From Siphonodentalium dalli (Eukaryota > Mollusca > Scaphopoda > Gadilida > Siphonodentaliidae): a stretch of 64,000 nt of DNA. Made by a program: the position numbers and the translations under genes. The notes under the pieces are model-generated. The model saw nothing but the letters and a program-made list of their open reading frames with translations, made no database searches and was not told the DNA's origin. This document shows, in pieces, positions 1 to 8,476 of the stretch. Positions within the stretch are counted from its first letter, which is position 1. The number at the start of each line of letters is the position of its first letter. The DNA is taken from assembly GCA_032622095.1 (NCBI GenBank), contig CP136066.1, forward strand, positions 197,958,816-198,022,815, in the 5' to 3' direction.

Positions 1-1713
1 CAAAGCAATATTGAATTATCACCCATTAAGAGGGCAAAACAATTGAAACATTTCAAACATTTGTTTTTGTCTCTTTTCACAATAAATATCAGACATTTTG
101 CCATCTATCAACGAAATCATGGCGTTACCATACTTGTTATCTATAAGTATATAGACTGCTATATCTTAGCAGGAAGATATCCCAAATTCTCTGATTTTTT
201 ATTTCGTTCTGCCGAATTTCCCCAAAACAGTGACTTTTTGCTGAATTTTGGGGTGAGGGGTGAAACAATCTTACATAACTCATCACTTATTGAATATGTT
301 GACATAAACAACATGTTGTCATATGCGGAATATATCGCTGCAGTTTTCTACACTATATTGAAGATCGCAAGTCAAAACAATATTGAACTATTCCTGGGCC
401 AAAAATAATGAAAATTTGCGGTTTTTGGTCTATTTTTACAAAAAGTCTCAGAAATCTTGATAACTTTCAACGAAATCGAGCACTATCATATTAGAAATAT
501 AGAAGTAGGTAGAATACAATATCTTGGCGTAAAAAATCGCGTTTCTCTACAGTTGTGTCGCTCTTAGCCGCATTTATAAAATTTAACGATTTTTTGCTGA
601 TTTTTGCCGCTTAAACCTCTCAAAATCATCTTTTGCATTATTTGTATATTTCACACCGGGTCCTATCCGATGGACAATGTCATATCCTTCAAAATGGTGT
701 ATCACAAGCCCGTGTGTGGTGCCGATGAACTAAATTCCTACTTCTAGTGAGCTTTTTGAGTTTGTCCACTCTATACTATAATATAGTCTATGATTGTTAT
801 TTATTCTCGCCTTTACCTTCACATATCTGCGCTGTATACGGGTATAAGTATGCCATACAGCATATAAGTTCAACATATAAAATCGTACATTTGTGGCGTT
901 AGCCGGCGATTCGCGATGACAAATGTATCAATGGTCATTGGATTGTAATCACTTCCACTCGAAATCGCGGCGACGTCGTCGGGCGTAGATTTCGGTGATT
1001 TCCGGCGATCCGCCACGGTTTTGAGTGGACCCAACACCGCGATAAGCGAGATGATGCTGATTCGTCTTGGGGTATACTGTATGACTAAAATGAACCGGGT
1101 TGTTGCAGTCTGTCCCGGAATCTGAAATAGAATGAAATAACTTTTTAATATATACACCTTGTTAGCGCATTCAGTAGATTAAAATACAGCATAAATCATT
1201 TTTAACATCTATTATAGACTGTTTTGTCTACATCTGGCAATACATTAGCATACATCATTGATATCTTCACTTTATTGGGCAGATGAATAACTGTCGTATC
1301 ATTAATTTTGTCTAATAAGAAAACGGTACTTACCAGTGTCTATCTTCTTTCTGTGCGAAGTGTAGATTTCAGTAGTCAATCATACATGACATTCATTATT
1401 CTGTGGAACAAACTGCTAACTTCTATGTATACAAATCAAAAGGTATCACATGTGAAGTCGACTGAAAGCTCATTAATGTAATCTCTTCTAGTTCAAATGA
1501 TATTAGTATTTATTTACTTTGTAAAAAATAATAAAATATGTCAAAGTTTAGGCATGTTCCGAATTTATGGTAATTTTTTTTTCATTAAAATTCGGTTATT
1601 TTTCGTGCAGTGAATAAACTGAAATCGACATATATAGGAATAGCATTTATTATATGCTTCCCCATTAAATAGTGGGAAATTGCCGTGGCGTAGAGCGTTA
1701 TATCCATCGCCTG
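1..1713. other. No gene recognised
   Basis: AT-rich sequence with no recognisable protein or RNA. The only hint of an exon is on the minus strand. A good pyrimidine tract and AG acceptor near 1121 is followed by an open frame to about 870, but the product resembles nothing I know, so I do not call it. If the P450 at 2347-3387 is intact, its last coding exon should lie here, and I could not find it. Confidence 0.5.
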
Positions 1714-1779
1714 GACCGACTCGATGGATAACACTGACCGACTCGATGGATAACACTGACCGACTCGATGGATAACACA
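1714..1779. repeat. 22-bp tandem repeat, three copies
   Basis: The unit GACCGACTCGATGGATAACACT is repeated three times head to tail with essentially no divergence. It is a young minisatellite with no visible coding role. Confidence 0.9.
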
Positions 1780-2174
1780 ATAGTATTACTTTTTCGGAGA
1801 TTACTTCCGGTTTATAGCGGCGAATCACATTAAGTTTCAAAGCGTATCAATAACAGCCGGACTATTGTTTTAATTATTGATTTTCACGGTTCATAAACTG
1901 TTATTTAATTGTTATAATGTTAACTCATTTGTTTTAATATATTCTTATCACTAAATGATGTATACATTCATTTTCTCGCATCATTTCAGAATAAAACAAT
2001 GGGGACTATTTCTTATGGCGGCTATGCTCGATATTTGTCATTCGGTGGTGAGCAAATCAATTGATGGAATGTAAACAAAATGCAAATGTCGAAGCTTTCT
2101 AACAATTTGAAGTGAACTGTAGGACAAAATTAGCAGTTTTTGTGCGGTTTATAGCGCATATAATAAAAAGAAAA

Positions 2175-2327
2175 CCTACGGGTTTTGGTTGAATACCCGG
2201 ATTATCTCATTCGTGGGTGCAAGGAAGTACAGAATTTCCACTCGCGGCTTGCAGCCGCTCGTGGAAATTCTGTACTTCCTTGCACCCACTCATGAGATAA
2301 TTCGGGTATTCAACCAAAACTCGTAGG
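2175..2327. mobile_element. Hairpin (fold-back) MITE-like element
   Basis: This 153-bp sequence is an inverted repeat with arms of about 74 bp around a ~5-base loop (TTGCA). The outer ends are CCTACG and CGTAGG. The arms differ at only a few positions, for example CCCGGATT against AATTCGGG. It ends about 20 bp from the splice donor of the P450 exon at 2347-2509, so it lies just inside that intron. No target duplication is evident. The structure suits a fold-back MITE or a hairpin RNA locus. Confidence 0.8.
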
Positions 2328-2346
2328 TATTCTCTATATCCCGTAC

Positions 2347-2509
2347 CTGTGTCTTTGTACATTTTACAGGTCTGAACTTCTTCAGCACTGCGGTAAGCAC
2401 CGTCTTCAGTTCCAGCATTCCCAATCTCATACCTATGCAGTTTCTTGGACCATAACCGAAAGGCATATAGTGGAATGGGTTCCGCTCAGCCCTTTTCTCT
2501 GGAGTAAAC
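2347..2509 (-). CDS. Cytochrome P450 (CYP3-like), heme-binding exon
   Basis: This 163-bp exon translates on the minus strand to the heme-ligand region of a microsomal P450. It starts FTPEKRAERNPFHYMPFG and contains FGYGPRNCIG, the FxxGxRxCxG signature with the axial cysteine. MRLGMLELKTVL (L helix) follows. The acceptor is AG at 2510-2511 and the donor is GT just below 2347. The acceptor phase joins exactly to the exon at 3250-3387, whose last codon is split (CG|G, Arg). The Phe-His-Tyr-Met-Pro-Phe-Gly style is typical of CYP3/CYP6-clan enzymes, which are ER-bound NADPH-dependent monooxygenases. The final exon after CTKTQ was not found, so the gene may be incomplete here or its last exon lies beyond the window. 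Confidence 0.88.
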
Positions 2510-3249
2510 CTACAATGACGACAAATATATCCGAATTCATCGGAAGGATTGTTTGCAATGCAGTCACCTGGTGGTAAATAACAACCATGTATTACACGTC
2601 CCCCTCTTCAGTATGACCACTAGAAATAAAGTTATAACTGTACATGTGTGTTACAAAATGAAACTAAACGACAGACACAAACGTTTTTACAATCGGCATG
2701 CATGTTTTAATCAATTAAAGCATTCTTATAAGTTATAATTATGCAGTGACTGCCATTTGTGGAATAACTATTTGCCCCAGTTAGTGTCTTTTTAACAGTT
2801 AGGAGGACTATTGACCTACATGTATTCGAATCAAATAATATAACCCGGGCGATAATTCGCTTGTAGGGAAATGGTGAAAACTACCATGTGATCGAGCTTC
2901 GTCCAATCAAAAGACAGTATGGCAATATGCGAACTCTACGTAATCTATACTAATCCATTCTATTTTAACTATATATAACTCTGATCTATCGTCCTATCAA
3001 AATGAACCATGTAAATGATTGGACATCTTCGTTTTATCGTAGTTCATGGGCCGTGTTTTTCTACCAATTTTGTTTACGTTATCAGCAATACTATTAGAGT
3101 GATCGCATCTTCGGAAGGGAACCGTGACTGAATAGTAAAATATCAGTTTGAAGTAGTGATTTTATAAACACATGGTATACATGTATATGTTTTCAAATCC
3201 GATCTCCATTAATTGGTTCGGTAAATTAGAAATTATTGTGATTGTATAC

Positions 3250-3387
3250 CGATCGGGGTCGAACTTTTCTGGTTCCGGCCAGAACTCCGGGTTACGGTGG
3301 ATTGCAGCTACTGGCACGACAACAATATCTCCTTTCTCTATTGTGATTCCGTTGACGGTCGTTGTCTTTGTGCACATGCGTTCCAAA
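3250..3387 (-). CDS. Cytochrome P450 (CYP3-like), PERF-region exon
   Basis: This 138-bp exon reads [33 protein letters not shown], then [13 protein letters not shown]. It is the segment between the K helix and the heme loop, including the PERF-like FDPDR motif. Acceptor TATTATAG|T and donor CG|GTATAC are canonical, and a 740-bp intron separates it from the heme exon. The preceding exon (I helix, ExxR) should lie at higher coordinates on the minus strand. Only about 210 bp remain before the 8.7-kb palindromic element at 3604, and nothing P450-like is visible there. The 5' part is therefore either beyond the insertion or lost. This may be an intact gene with a transposon in an intron or a gene fragment. 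Confidence 0.88.
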
Positions 3388-3458
3388 CTATAATAAATTA
3401 CATCCAATTATTACAACATTCATAACAAGGAGCATTCAGTTCAAAATATTTGATTAAA

Positions 3459-3603
3459 ATGACCATCAGCAATCAGTTGGACAGTTTGAGGTATCAGTTG
3501 GAAAATGCAGCTCAAGTTGGTGATCAATTAAAAGAAGTTGGGAATTTGAGTCTTCAGGAGCGAGGTGCACTCGGAAATGAAATTAAAATGTTGGACAGGT
3601 ATA
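3459..3603 (+). pseudogene. Short ORF interrupted by the palindromic element
   Basis: An ATG opens a frame with a Leu/Glu/Gln-rich, coiled-coil-like composition (MTISNQLDSLRYQLENA, then LSLQERGALGNEIKMLDRY). The Polinton-like element interrupts it at the GGTATA target site. If the element and one target copy are removed, the frame continues from 12321 for about 11 codons to a TGA at 12353-12355, giving about 59 residues. That in-frame continuation suggests the element landed in a reading frame, but such a short frame could be chance. The product is not recognised and no promoter or splice signals were identified. Confidence 0.3.
3598..3603. repeat. Target-site duplication, left copy (GGTATA)
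   Basis: GGTATA directly precedes the AG terminus of the palindromic element and is repeated at 12315-12320 directly after the CT terminus. Six base pairs is the length known for Polinton integration. Confidence 0.8.
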
Positions 3604-3654
3604 AGAAGAATAGATGCCTCGTTAGAGTCACATCTAAAAATAGAATCTTTGGGT

Positions 3655-3860
3655 CTAAAATTGTTTGTACTAAAATATTCCCAAAACTTCCAAAATATCA
3701 AAACCCCAAAAAAATTTCAAAAATTCCAAAATTTATTTTTTCCAAAAAATTTCAAACCCCTAAAATTATTTTTTCCAAAAAATTTCAAAACTTCCAAAAA
3801 ATTTTAAAACCCCAAAATTTCAAAAGAAAAAATTTCAAAACCCTCAAAATTATTTCTCTA
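3655..3860. repeat. Subterminal AAATTTC/CCAAAA low-complexity tract, left
   Basis: An irregular run of CCAAAAATTTC, TTTTTTCCAAAAA and AAAACCCC words with strong strand asymmetry (almost no G on the plus strand). It lies about 50 bp inside the element end and is mirrored at 12058-12263. Small indels between the two copies fall in its homopolymers. Confidence 0.75.
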
Positions 3861-4661
3861 AAAAAAAGTTTAAATAAAAAATTTATAACGAGTTTTTCGG
3901 TTTCTGATAATCTCGATATTAAAAAATATCGAATGTTAAATTATTTGCGCGTAATATCTTTCGTTATTTTTTTGTTCAACCAATGTTTCAATGTATTTAT
4001 TAATCGATGTTTAGAAATATCTTTATACCAATTATATGTGTATGGACAGTCGCTGTAATGTTGGCCATTGTGACCAACGGTATGAATGCATACATTCCAG
4101 TGTTTAACGGACGCAGTTCATATAATTGTCATACCTGAAAATAGACACTATTACTTTTACATAAATAATAAAGAGCGTTTATTCTTTACACTCTCTCTAT
4201 CCCATATGACAGGCGTGTATTATCGTGAATTATTGGAAGTATTGAGACTAACGGTCGAAAATTGTAATGTGAAATTAGAACCCTCCAGAATGAACTGTCA
4301 TATTGAATGAATGATGATTTAATCTCAGCCATTTTTACATGGAACATGAGCGATGTACACGCAATCACACACGCCACATTGGTGTTAACAATGTCGTGTG
4401 TCACACCTTTGCTTTACCAAATGAATTCTATTATTTCCCCACAACATTACGTAATAACCCCTTATCACTCCATTCACACTTACGACCATTTTGTATGCCG
4501 AAAACTACAGGTAGCACCGATGATGTAACATTATATCACTGCTATTGTACCAATGATAGGTTCAGACATGTTCCATGTTTAGAAAAGAAAAGTTACCTAT
4601 AATTCTGCTGTGGTTAAGCAGTCCATTATTTAGGGCATACCTGTATGTAGGCCTACCAGTG

Positions 4662-4843
4662 GATGAATAGTCTGCCGGAGAAGTACTGTGTAGACAGGTC
4701 TTGTCGGTAAGAGAGTCAGACGAGTAGTGAAGGCTCGGCTATTAAAACATAGTAATGCGATAGCGAACATCAAACGAGTCTGCGCACGCATATCTGTCAA
4801 AGGATACAAGGGCAGTCATTGGTCAATTTATCCCCGGTGTCAG
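4662..4843 (+). repeat. Direct repeat flanking the ATPase gene, left outer copy
   Basis: About 180 bp from GATGAATAGTCTGCCGGAG to the GGTGTCAGCT end. It recurs in the same orientation at 7543-7738, at about 85-90% by eye. The ATPase gene of the left arm lies between the two copies. The conserved core includes AACATAGTAATGCGATAGCG and GAGTCAGACGAG. This outer copy lacks about 12 bases present in the inner copy. Confidence 0.85.
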
Positions 4844-5729
4844 CTCAGTACCCAATCGGGACGAAGCCGAAGGTCAACTCATTTTTTTTTGCTCATTATA
4901 GTACGTCACTTGGACATTTTATCAGTTTATCACGTCATCACTAAATGTGGCAATCGGGTATCCACCGATGCCTGCAATTTATTATTTATAATAATTGGAC
5001 TCATTGATCTCCCGTAAATAATACTCTTAGTTGTTCCAATAAAATAGTTATCAAATTCGATCACCAATAGATTTGACTGTGGAATATAATGACCTTTAAC
5101 TTATTTATCGATCTATGTTAGAACATGGTCTTAACAAAAAACTTGACCATAACAAAAATTACCTTACATTTATGCATGAATCTAATTAGACCATGCGTAA
5201 ATATTGTCAGCTTATCGTCTGATGAGCAAATCCGATGTTTATCAAAAATAGTACAACTTCCAGTTGGTAATTACTCTTACGAATGAAGAGCGTTGAACAT
5301 ATACGAAATTACTACACGAATGAACTGAAATTTATATTTCACATCTTACCAACAACAGATACAGACATAGTCATAGTGTTATACTATCTTACATGTACAC
5401 ACGCTATGACATCATTCGAAGGGGCAATACACTCAAGGAGTTAAAGTGACACGAAACAAGGGACGTGATGCAATATTGGTGTTTGAATATTAAAAGGAAC
5501 ACAAGACACTCTAAAGGGACACTCATTATGAATGAATGTTAACAATACAAGCGCAGTGGTTGAAAGTTAAAATGACAGATCAATATTTAAGGGTCAAATT
5601 TTCGGGCACTTAATGCACCTTTTATCATTACGTATCGTTTCTCACTCTACAATTCCCAATAATCCACACACTCTCTCCCTCCCCAGCTTATAGATATATA
5701 ACGAAAACGAGAATATCATGTTGATGAAG

Positions 5730-5735
5730 TTTATT
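5730..5735 (-). terminator. Polyadenylation signal, left ATPase gene
   Basis: AATAAA on the minus strand just after the stop codon, mirror of 10183-10188. Confidence 0.6.
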
Positions 5736-5740
5736 GAAAT

Positions 5741-7441
5741 TTAATCGTCCGAATTGTCATCACTTTCGCCAGAAGTGTCATATGTTACGTCCATGAATTT
5801 TTCTAGCATCGGTTTGTACTTTAATATTGACATTTTCACTGCATCACGTTCTCCATAACCATTATTCAAATATTTGTCGACTTTATCCATGACTCTGTTG
5901 TGCAGAGTCCCATTGCGCAGCTGCAGATACGATACTATTGTCCAAGCATAATCAGTCATAAAGTGTATCATATCTTTACTTTTAAGGTCCTTGTCAGCTT
6001 GTTCTTTTGCTTCTGCGTCTTTCGAGCCATTTTCCTTATACGTGTCCACTTTATCACTCCATTCCTCACGTGTTTTATCTCTACTTTCATCACGCAAACT
6101 TTTGAAGTATTCATCTTCATTCAATTTAATTTCCTTATTCTGACTATTATCCGGGTCCTCAGTTAATTTTCGTTTTAACTTATTTTCTTGACACCAGTTT
6201 TTTACGTGTCTCTGAACATCATAATGATCTGCGAACAAAAGCCCGCATTCATTACAAGGGTACGACATGTCTTCTTGAATGTCTCTGTTTTGATGGTTCT
6301 TCTTATTAATTTCATCGAGCTCACCAGGTGGCCGTATGTCGTTAGTATAGTCATTATGTTGACCCTGGGGCACAATATAATTATATGTTATGCCCTTCTG
6401 TTGACCGGGGAGTTCTCTGTCATCGTATTTCATCGCATTCTGTTGACCCTGGGTCTCAGTGTCTTTTGTATGTTTTATCATCCCATTCTGTTCATCTGGG
6501 TGTTCTCTGTCTTTTTGGAGATTATATTTCATGCCATTCCATTCACCCCTATGTTGGTTCGTGTCCTCTTTTAGTACATTCTGTCGCAGACGTAATGTGT
6601 CCGGTGTTGCGGCTTTTAAATCCACCAGTAGGTAACCGTATGGTTCACTCGTCGCTTCCGAAAACTCTCGAACCATACGCTGAGGACATTCAGGATACAT
6701 CTGTCTTGATAATGTTGAAATTAATCCCTTGTCGATTGGGTTATTGAACAATACCAAATATTGACAATTTCGTCGTTGCGTTGGATCTTTGTTGTAGTAG
6801 AAATTCTGGTTCAAACTTATCAAAGATAAGTTCAAATGGTGACTTCCTTCGGAATGCAAATCATTAACTCTCTGGTCTTTTGATGAAGTTTGCATCAAGT
6901 CATCGAGTATAACTACATTTTTATACCGGGGGTTGATAAGCGAATCCAAGTTTGCTGGTATTCCTCGTATAAAGTTGACCTGAGGGGTGACGGTATACTT
7001 TAATTCGTCATATAGGGGCTGCCAATATTTATAAAACCATATTATTCTGTCAGGTGCGGGTGATATTTTTGAGGCAGACTTTTGTAGTAAGGTTTTCACG
7101 AAGTATGTCTTACCACAAGATGTCGGTCCACTTACACATGCCGTGAATGGATGCTTGAAAATAAAATCTTCATGGACATTGGCCATTGGATCATCAAAGC
7201 AGGATGTTATGTCGCTTTGTTGCTGTGTCCCCTGCTGGTGTTGTAGTATCTGGTGTTGCTGTAATGGCTGTTGTTGTGGCTGATGATACTGCTGCCTGTT
7301 GCTGCTACGGTCTGTTGCTGTTGCTTGGTGCTGCTGCTGTGGGTGTCGGTTAACAAACTCAGTGTGCTTAGATTGTACATGTCTTATCAAATCATGGTTC
7401 CGCACATACCCCCTAGAGCAAATTGAACACTGGTGCTTCAT
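5741..7441 (-). CDS. C2H2 zinc finger plus A32-like packaging ATPase, left copy
   Basis: 566 residues, intronless. Residues 5-26 form a C2H2 finger (CSIC...HVQSKH), 34-75 are Gln-rich, and the ATPase domain starts with HPFTACVSGPTSCGKT. Walker A is at 105-112 and Walker B, VVILDDLM, at about 176-183. A downstream SLNQNFY segment resembles the conserved Asn/Gln step of the FtsK/HerA-A32 group, which pumps viral DNA into capsids. Residues ~300-355 hold a degenerate ~20-residue repeat with Gly-Gln-Gln. A second finger-like CNECG...RHVKNWC (C2HC) lies at 396-417. The C terminus is acidic (GESDDNSDD). Polinton ATPases are usually about half this length, so the fingers and tail are additions. It is divergent from the right copy only at two residues (Asn for Thr at 420, Asn for Asp near 432). 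Both frames are intact, which suggests recent activity or selection. A DNA-packaging role is inferred from family resemblance only. Confidence 0.85.
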   Translation of the reverse strand: MKHQCSICSRGYVRNHDLIRHVQSKHTEFVNRHPQQQHQATATDRSSNRQQYHQPQQQPLQQHQILQHQQGTQQQSDITSCFDDPMANVHEDFIFKHPFTACVSGPTSCGKTYFVKTLLQKSASKISPAPDRIIWFYKYWQPLYDELKYTVTPQVNFIRGIPANLDSLINPRYKNVVILDDLMQTSSKDQRVNDLHSEGSHHLNLSLISLNQNFYYNKDPTQRRNCQYLVLFNNPIDKGLISTLSRQMYPECPQRMVREFSEATSEPYGYLLVDLKAATPDTLRLRQNVLKEDTNQHRGEWNGMKYNLQKDREHPDEQNGMIKHTKDTETQGQQNAMKYDDRELPGQQKGITYNYIVPQGQHNDYTNDIRPPGELDEINKKNHQNRDIQEDMSYPCNECGLLFADHYDVQRHVKNWCQENKLKRKLTEDPDNSQNKEIKLNEDEYFKSLRDESRDKTREEWSDKVDTYKENGSKDAEAKEQADKDLKSKDMIHFMTDYAWTIVSYLQLRNGTLHNRVMDKVDKYLNNGYGERDAVKMSILKYKPMLEKFMDVTYDTSGESDDNSDD

Positions 7442-7477
7442 TTATACTTGACTAAAATGTCTCGGTATATGGATTTC

Positions 7478-7484
7478 CTTTATA
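7478..7484 (-). promoter_or_regulatory. Putative TATA box of the left ATPase gene
   Basis: TATAAAG on the minus strand, 37 bases upstream of the start codon at 7441. It is mirrored at 8434-8440. Confidence 0.5.
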
Positions 7485-7542
7485 CAAATGTTCCTTATAA
7501 CCTAAAAATATGTCATGTCCGTATGTTTGATAACTTTATGTA

Positions 7543-7738
7543 GATGAAATAGTCTGCCGGAGAAGCACTGTGTATACGGGGAATCAACAGGTCTTGTCGG
7601 TAAGAGAGTCAGACGAGAAGTGAAGTATCGACTATTAAAACATAGTAATGCGATAGCGAACATCAAACGAGTCTGGACACGCATATCTGTCAAAAGATAC
7701 AAATAGCCGTCATTGGTCAATCTATCCTCGGTATCACT
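7543..7738 (+). repeat. Direct repeat flanking the ATPase gene, left inner copy
   Basis: Homologue of 4662-4843, lying about 100 bp upstream of the left ATPase start codon and adjoining the GC-rich centre. Its position suggests a promoter or replication role, or that the gene was brought in between a pair of repeats. This is inference. Confidence 0.85.
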
Positions 7739-7796
7739 TTTCGTTTTACAAAATCAATTTCACCGAGAGGTTCCCTCGTCATTTGTAGTGACGTAA

Positions 7797-8117
7797 TTGT
7801 GGCACCGCCGCCGGCGGCGGCGGCGGCATTGCGGTATTTGCCGCCGGCGGCGGCGGCGGCATTGCGGTATTTGCCGCCGGCGGCATTGCGGTATTTGCCG
7901 GCGGCGGCATTGCGGTATTTTACTGCGGCGGCGGTGCAGCCACCGCCGCCGGGGTCCGCCGCCGGCGGACCCCGCAGTAAAATACCGCAATGCCGCCGCC
8001 GCCGCCGGAGGCAAATACCGCAATGCCGCCGCCGCCGGCGGCAAATACCGCAATGCCGCCGCCGCCGCCGGCAAATACCGCAATGCCGCCGCCGCCGCCG
8101 CCGCCGGCGGCGGTGCC
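7797..8117. repeat. GC-rich palindrome centre with 4+4 inverted iterons
   Basis: A run of GCC/GGC triplets punctuated by the 15-mer GGCATTGCGGTATTT. Copies lie at 7825, 7858, 7882 and 7906 on the left and inverted at 7980, 8013, 8043 and 8073 on the right. Spacing differs between the sides (33, 24, 24 against 33, 30, 30). The very centre holds two smaller hairpins side by side: GGCGGCGGTG...CCACCGCCGCC (about 7927-7950) and GGGGTCCGCC...GGCGGACCCC (7951-7973). Such a nested structure could cruciform. No protein frame here is credible. It could be a replication origin or a fused-telomere junction. Confidence 0.85.
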
Positions 8118-8179
8118 ACAATTACGTCACTACAAATGACGAGGGAACCTCTCGGTGAAATTGATTTTGTAAAACGAAA

Positions 8180-8375
8180 AGTGATACCGAGGATAGATTG
8201 ACCAATGACGGCTATTTGTATCTTTTGACAGATATGCGTGTCCAGACTCGTTTGATGTTCGCTATCGCATTACTATGTTTTAATAGTCGATACTTCACTT
8301 CTCGTCTGACTCTCTTACCGACAAGACCTGTTGATTCCCCGTATACACAGTGCTTCTCCGGCAGACTATTTCATC
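8180..8375 (-). repeat. Direct repeat flanking the ATPase gene, right inner copy
   Basis: Mirror of 7543-7738, lying about 100 bp upstream of the right ATPase start codon. Confidence 0.85.
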
Positions 8376-8433
8376 TACATAAAGTTATCAAACATACGGA
8401 CATGACATATTTTTAGGTTATAAGGAACATTTG

Positions 8434-8440
8434 TATAAAG
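8434..8440 (+). promoter_or_regulatory. Putative TATA box of the right ATPase gene
   Basis: TATAAAG, 37 bases before the ATG at 8477, in an otherwise AT-rich leader. The spacing implies a very short 5' leader. Confidence 0.5.
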
Positions 8441-8476
8441 GAAATCCATATACCGAGACATTTTAGTCAAGTATAA

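Larger units (their letters stand above)
3604..7958. repeat. Left arm of the 8.7-kb palindrome (giant TIR)
   Basis: This is the reverse complement of 7960-12314 at well over 99% by eye. In order inward it holds an A/C-rich tract (about 3655-3860), AT-rich sequence with no recognised gene (3870-4660), a ~182-bp direct repeat (4662-4843), more non-coding sequence, the minus-strand ATPase gene (5741-7441), a second copy of the direct repeat (7543-7738) and half of the GC-rich core. Normal Polinton TIRs are a few hundred to about a thousand bases. Here the TIR makes up the whole element. Confidence 0.92.

Noticed and set aside
870-1157. Minus-strand exon after a good acceptor near 1121
   Set aside because: Splice signal only. 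The translation has no recognisable family and no donor or partner exon was found.
3655-3860. CCCCAAAA words as telomere repeats at the element end
   Set aside because: The words are irregular and mixed with CCAAAATTTC. There is no tandem register as in ciliate telomeres.
3450-4058. A 202-residue protein crossing the element boundary
   Set aside because: Beyond 3603 the frame runs into the element's low-complexity A/C tract. The two parts have different origins.
7717-8201. Long Arg/Ala-rich open frames in the GC-rich core
   Set aside because: They are stop-free because of GCC/GGC triplets, exist in several frames and on both strands, and have no gene signals.
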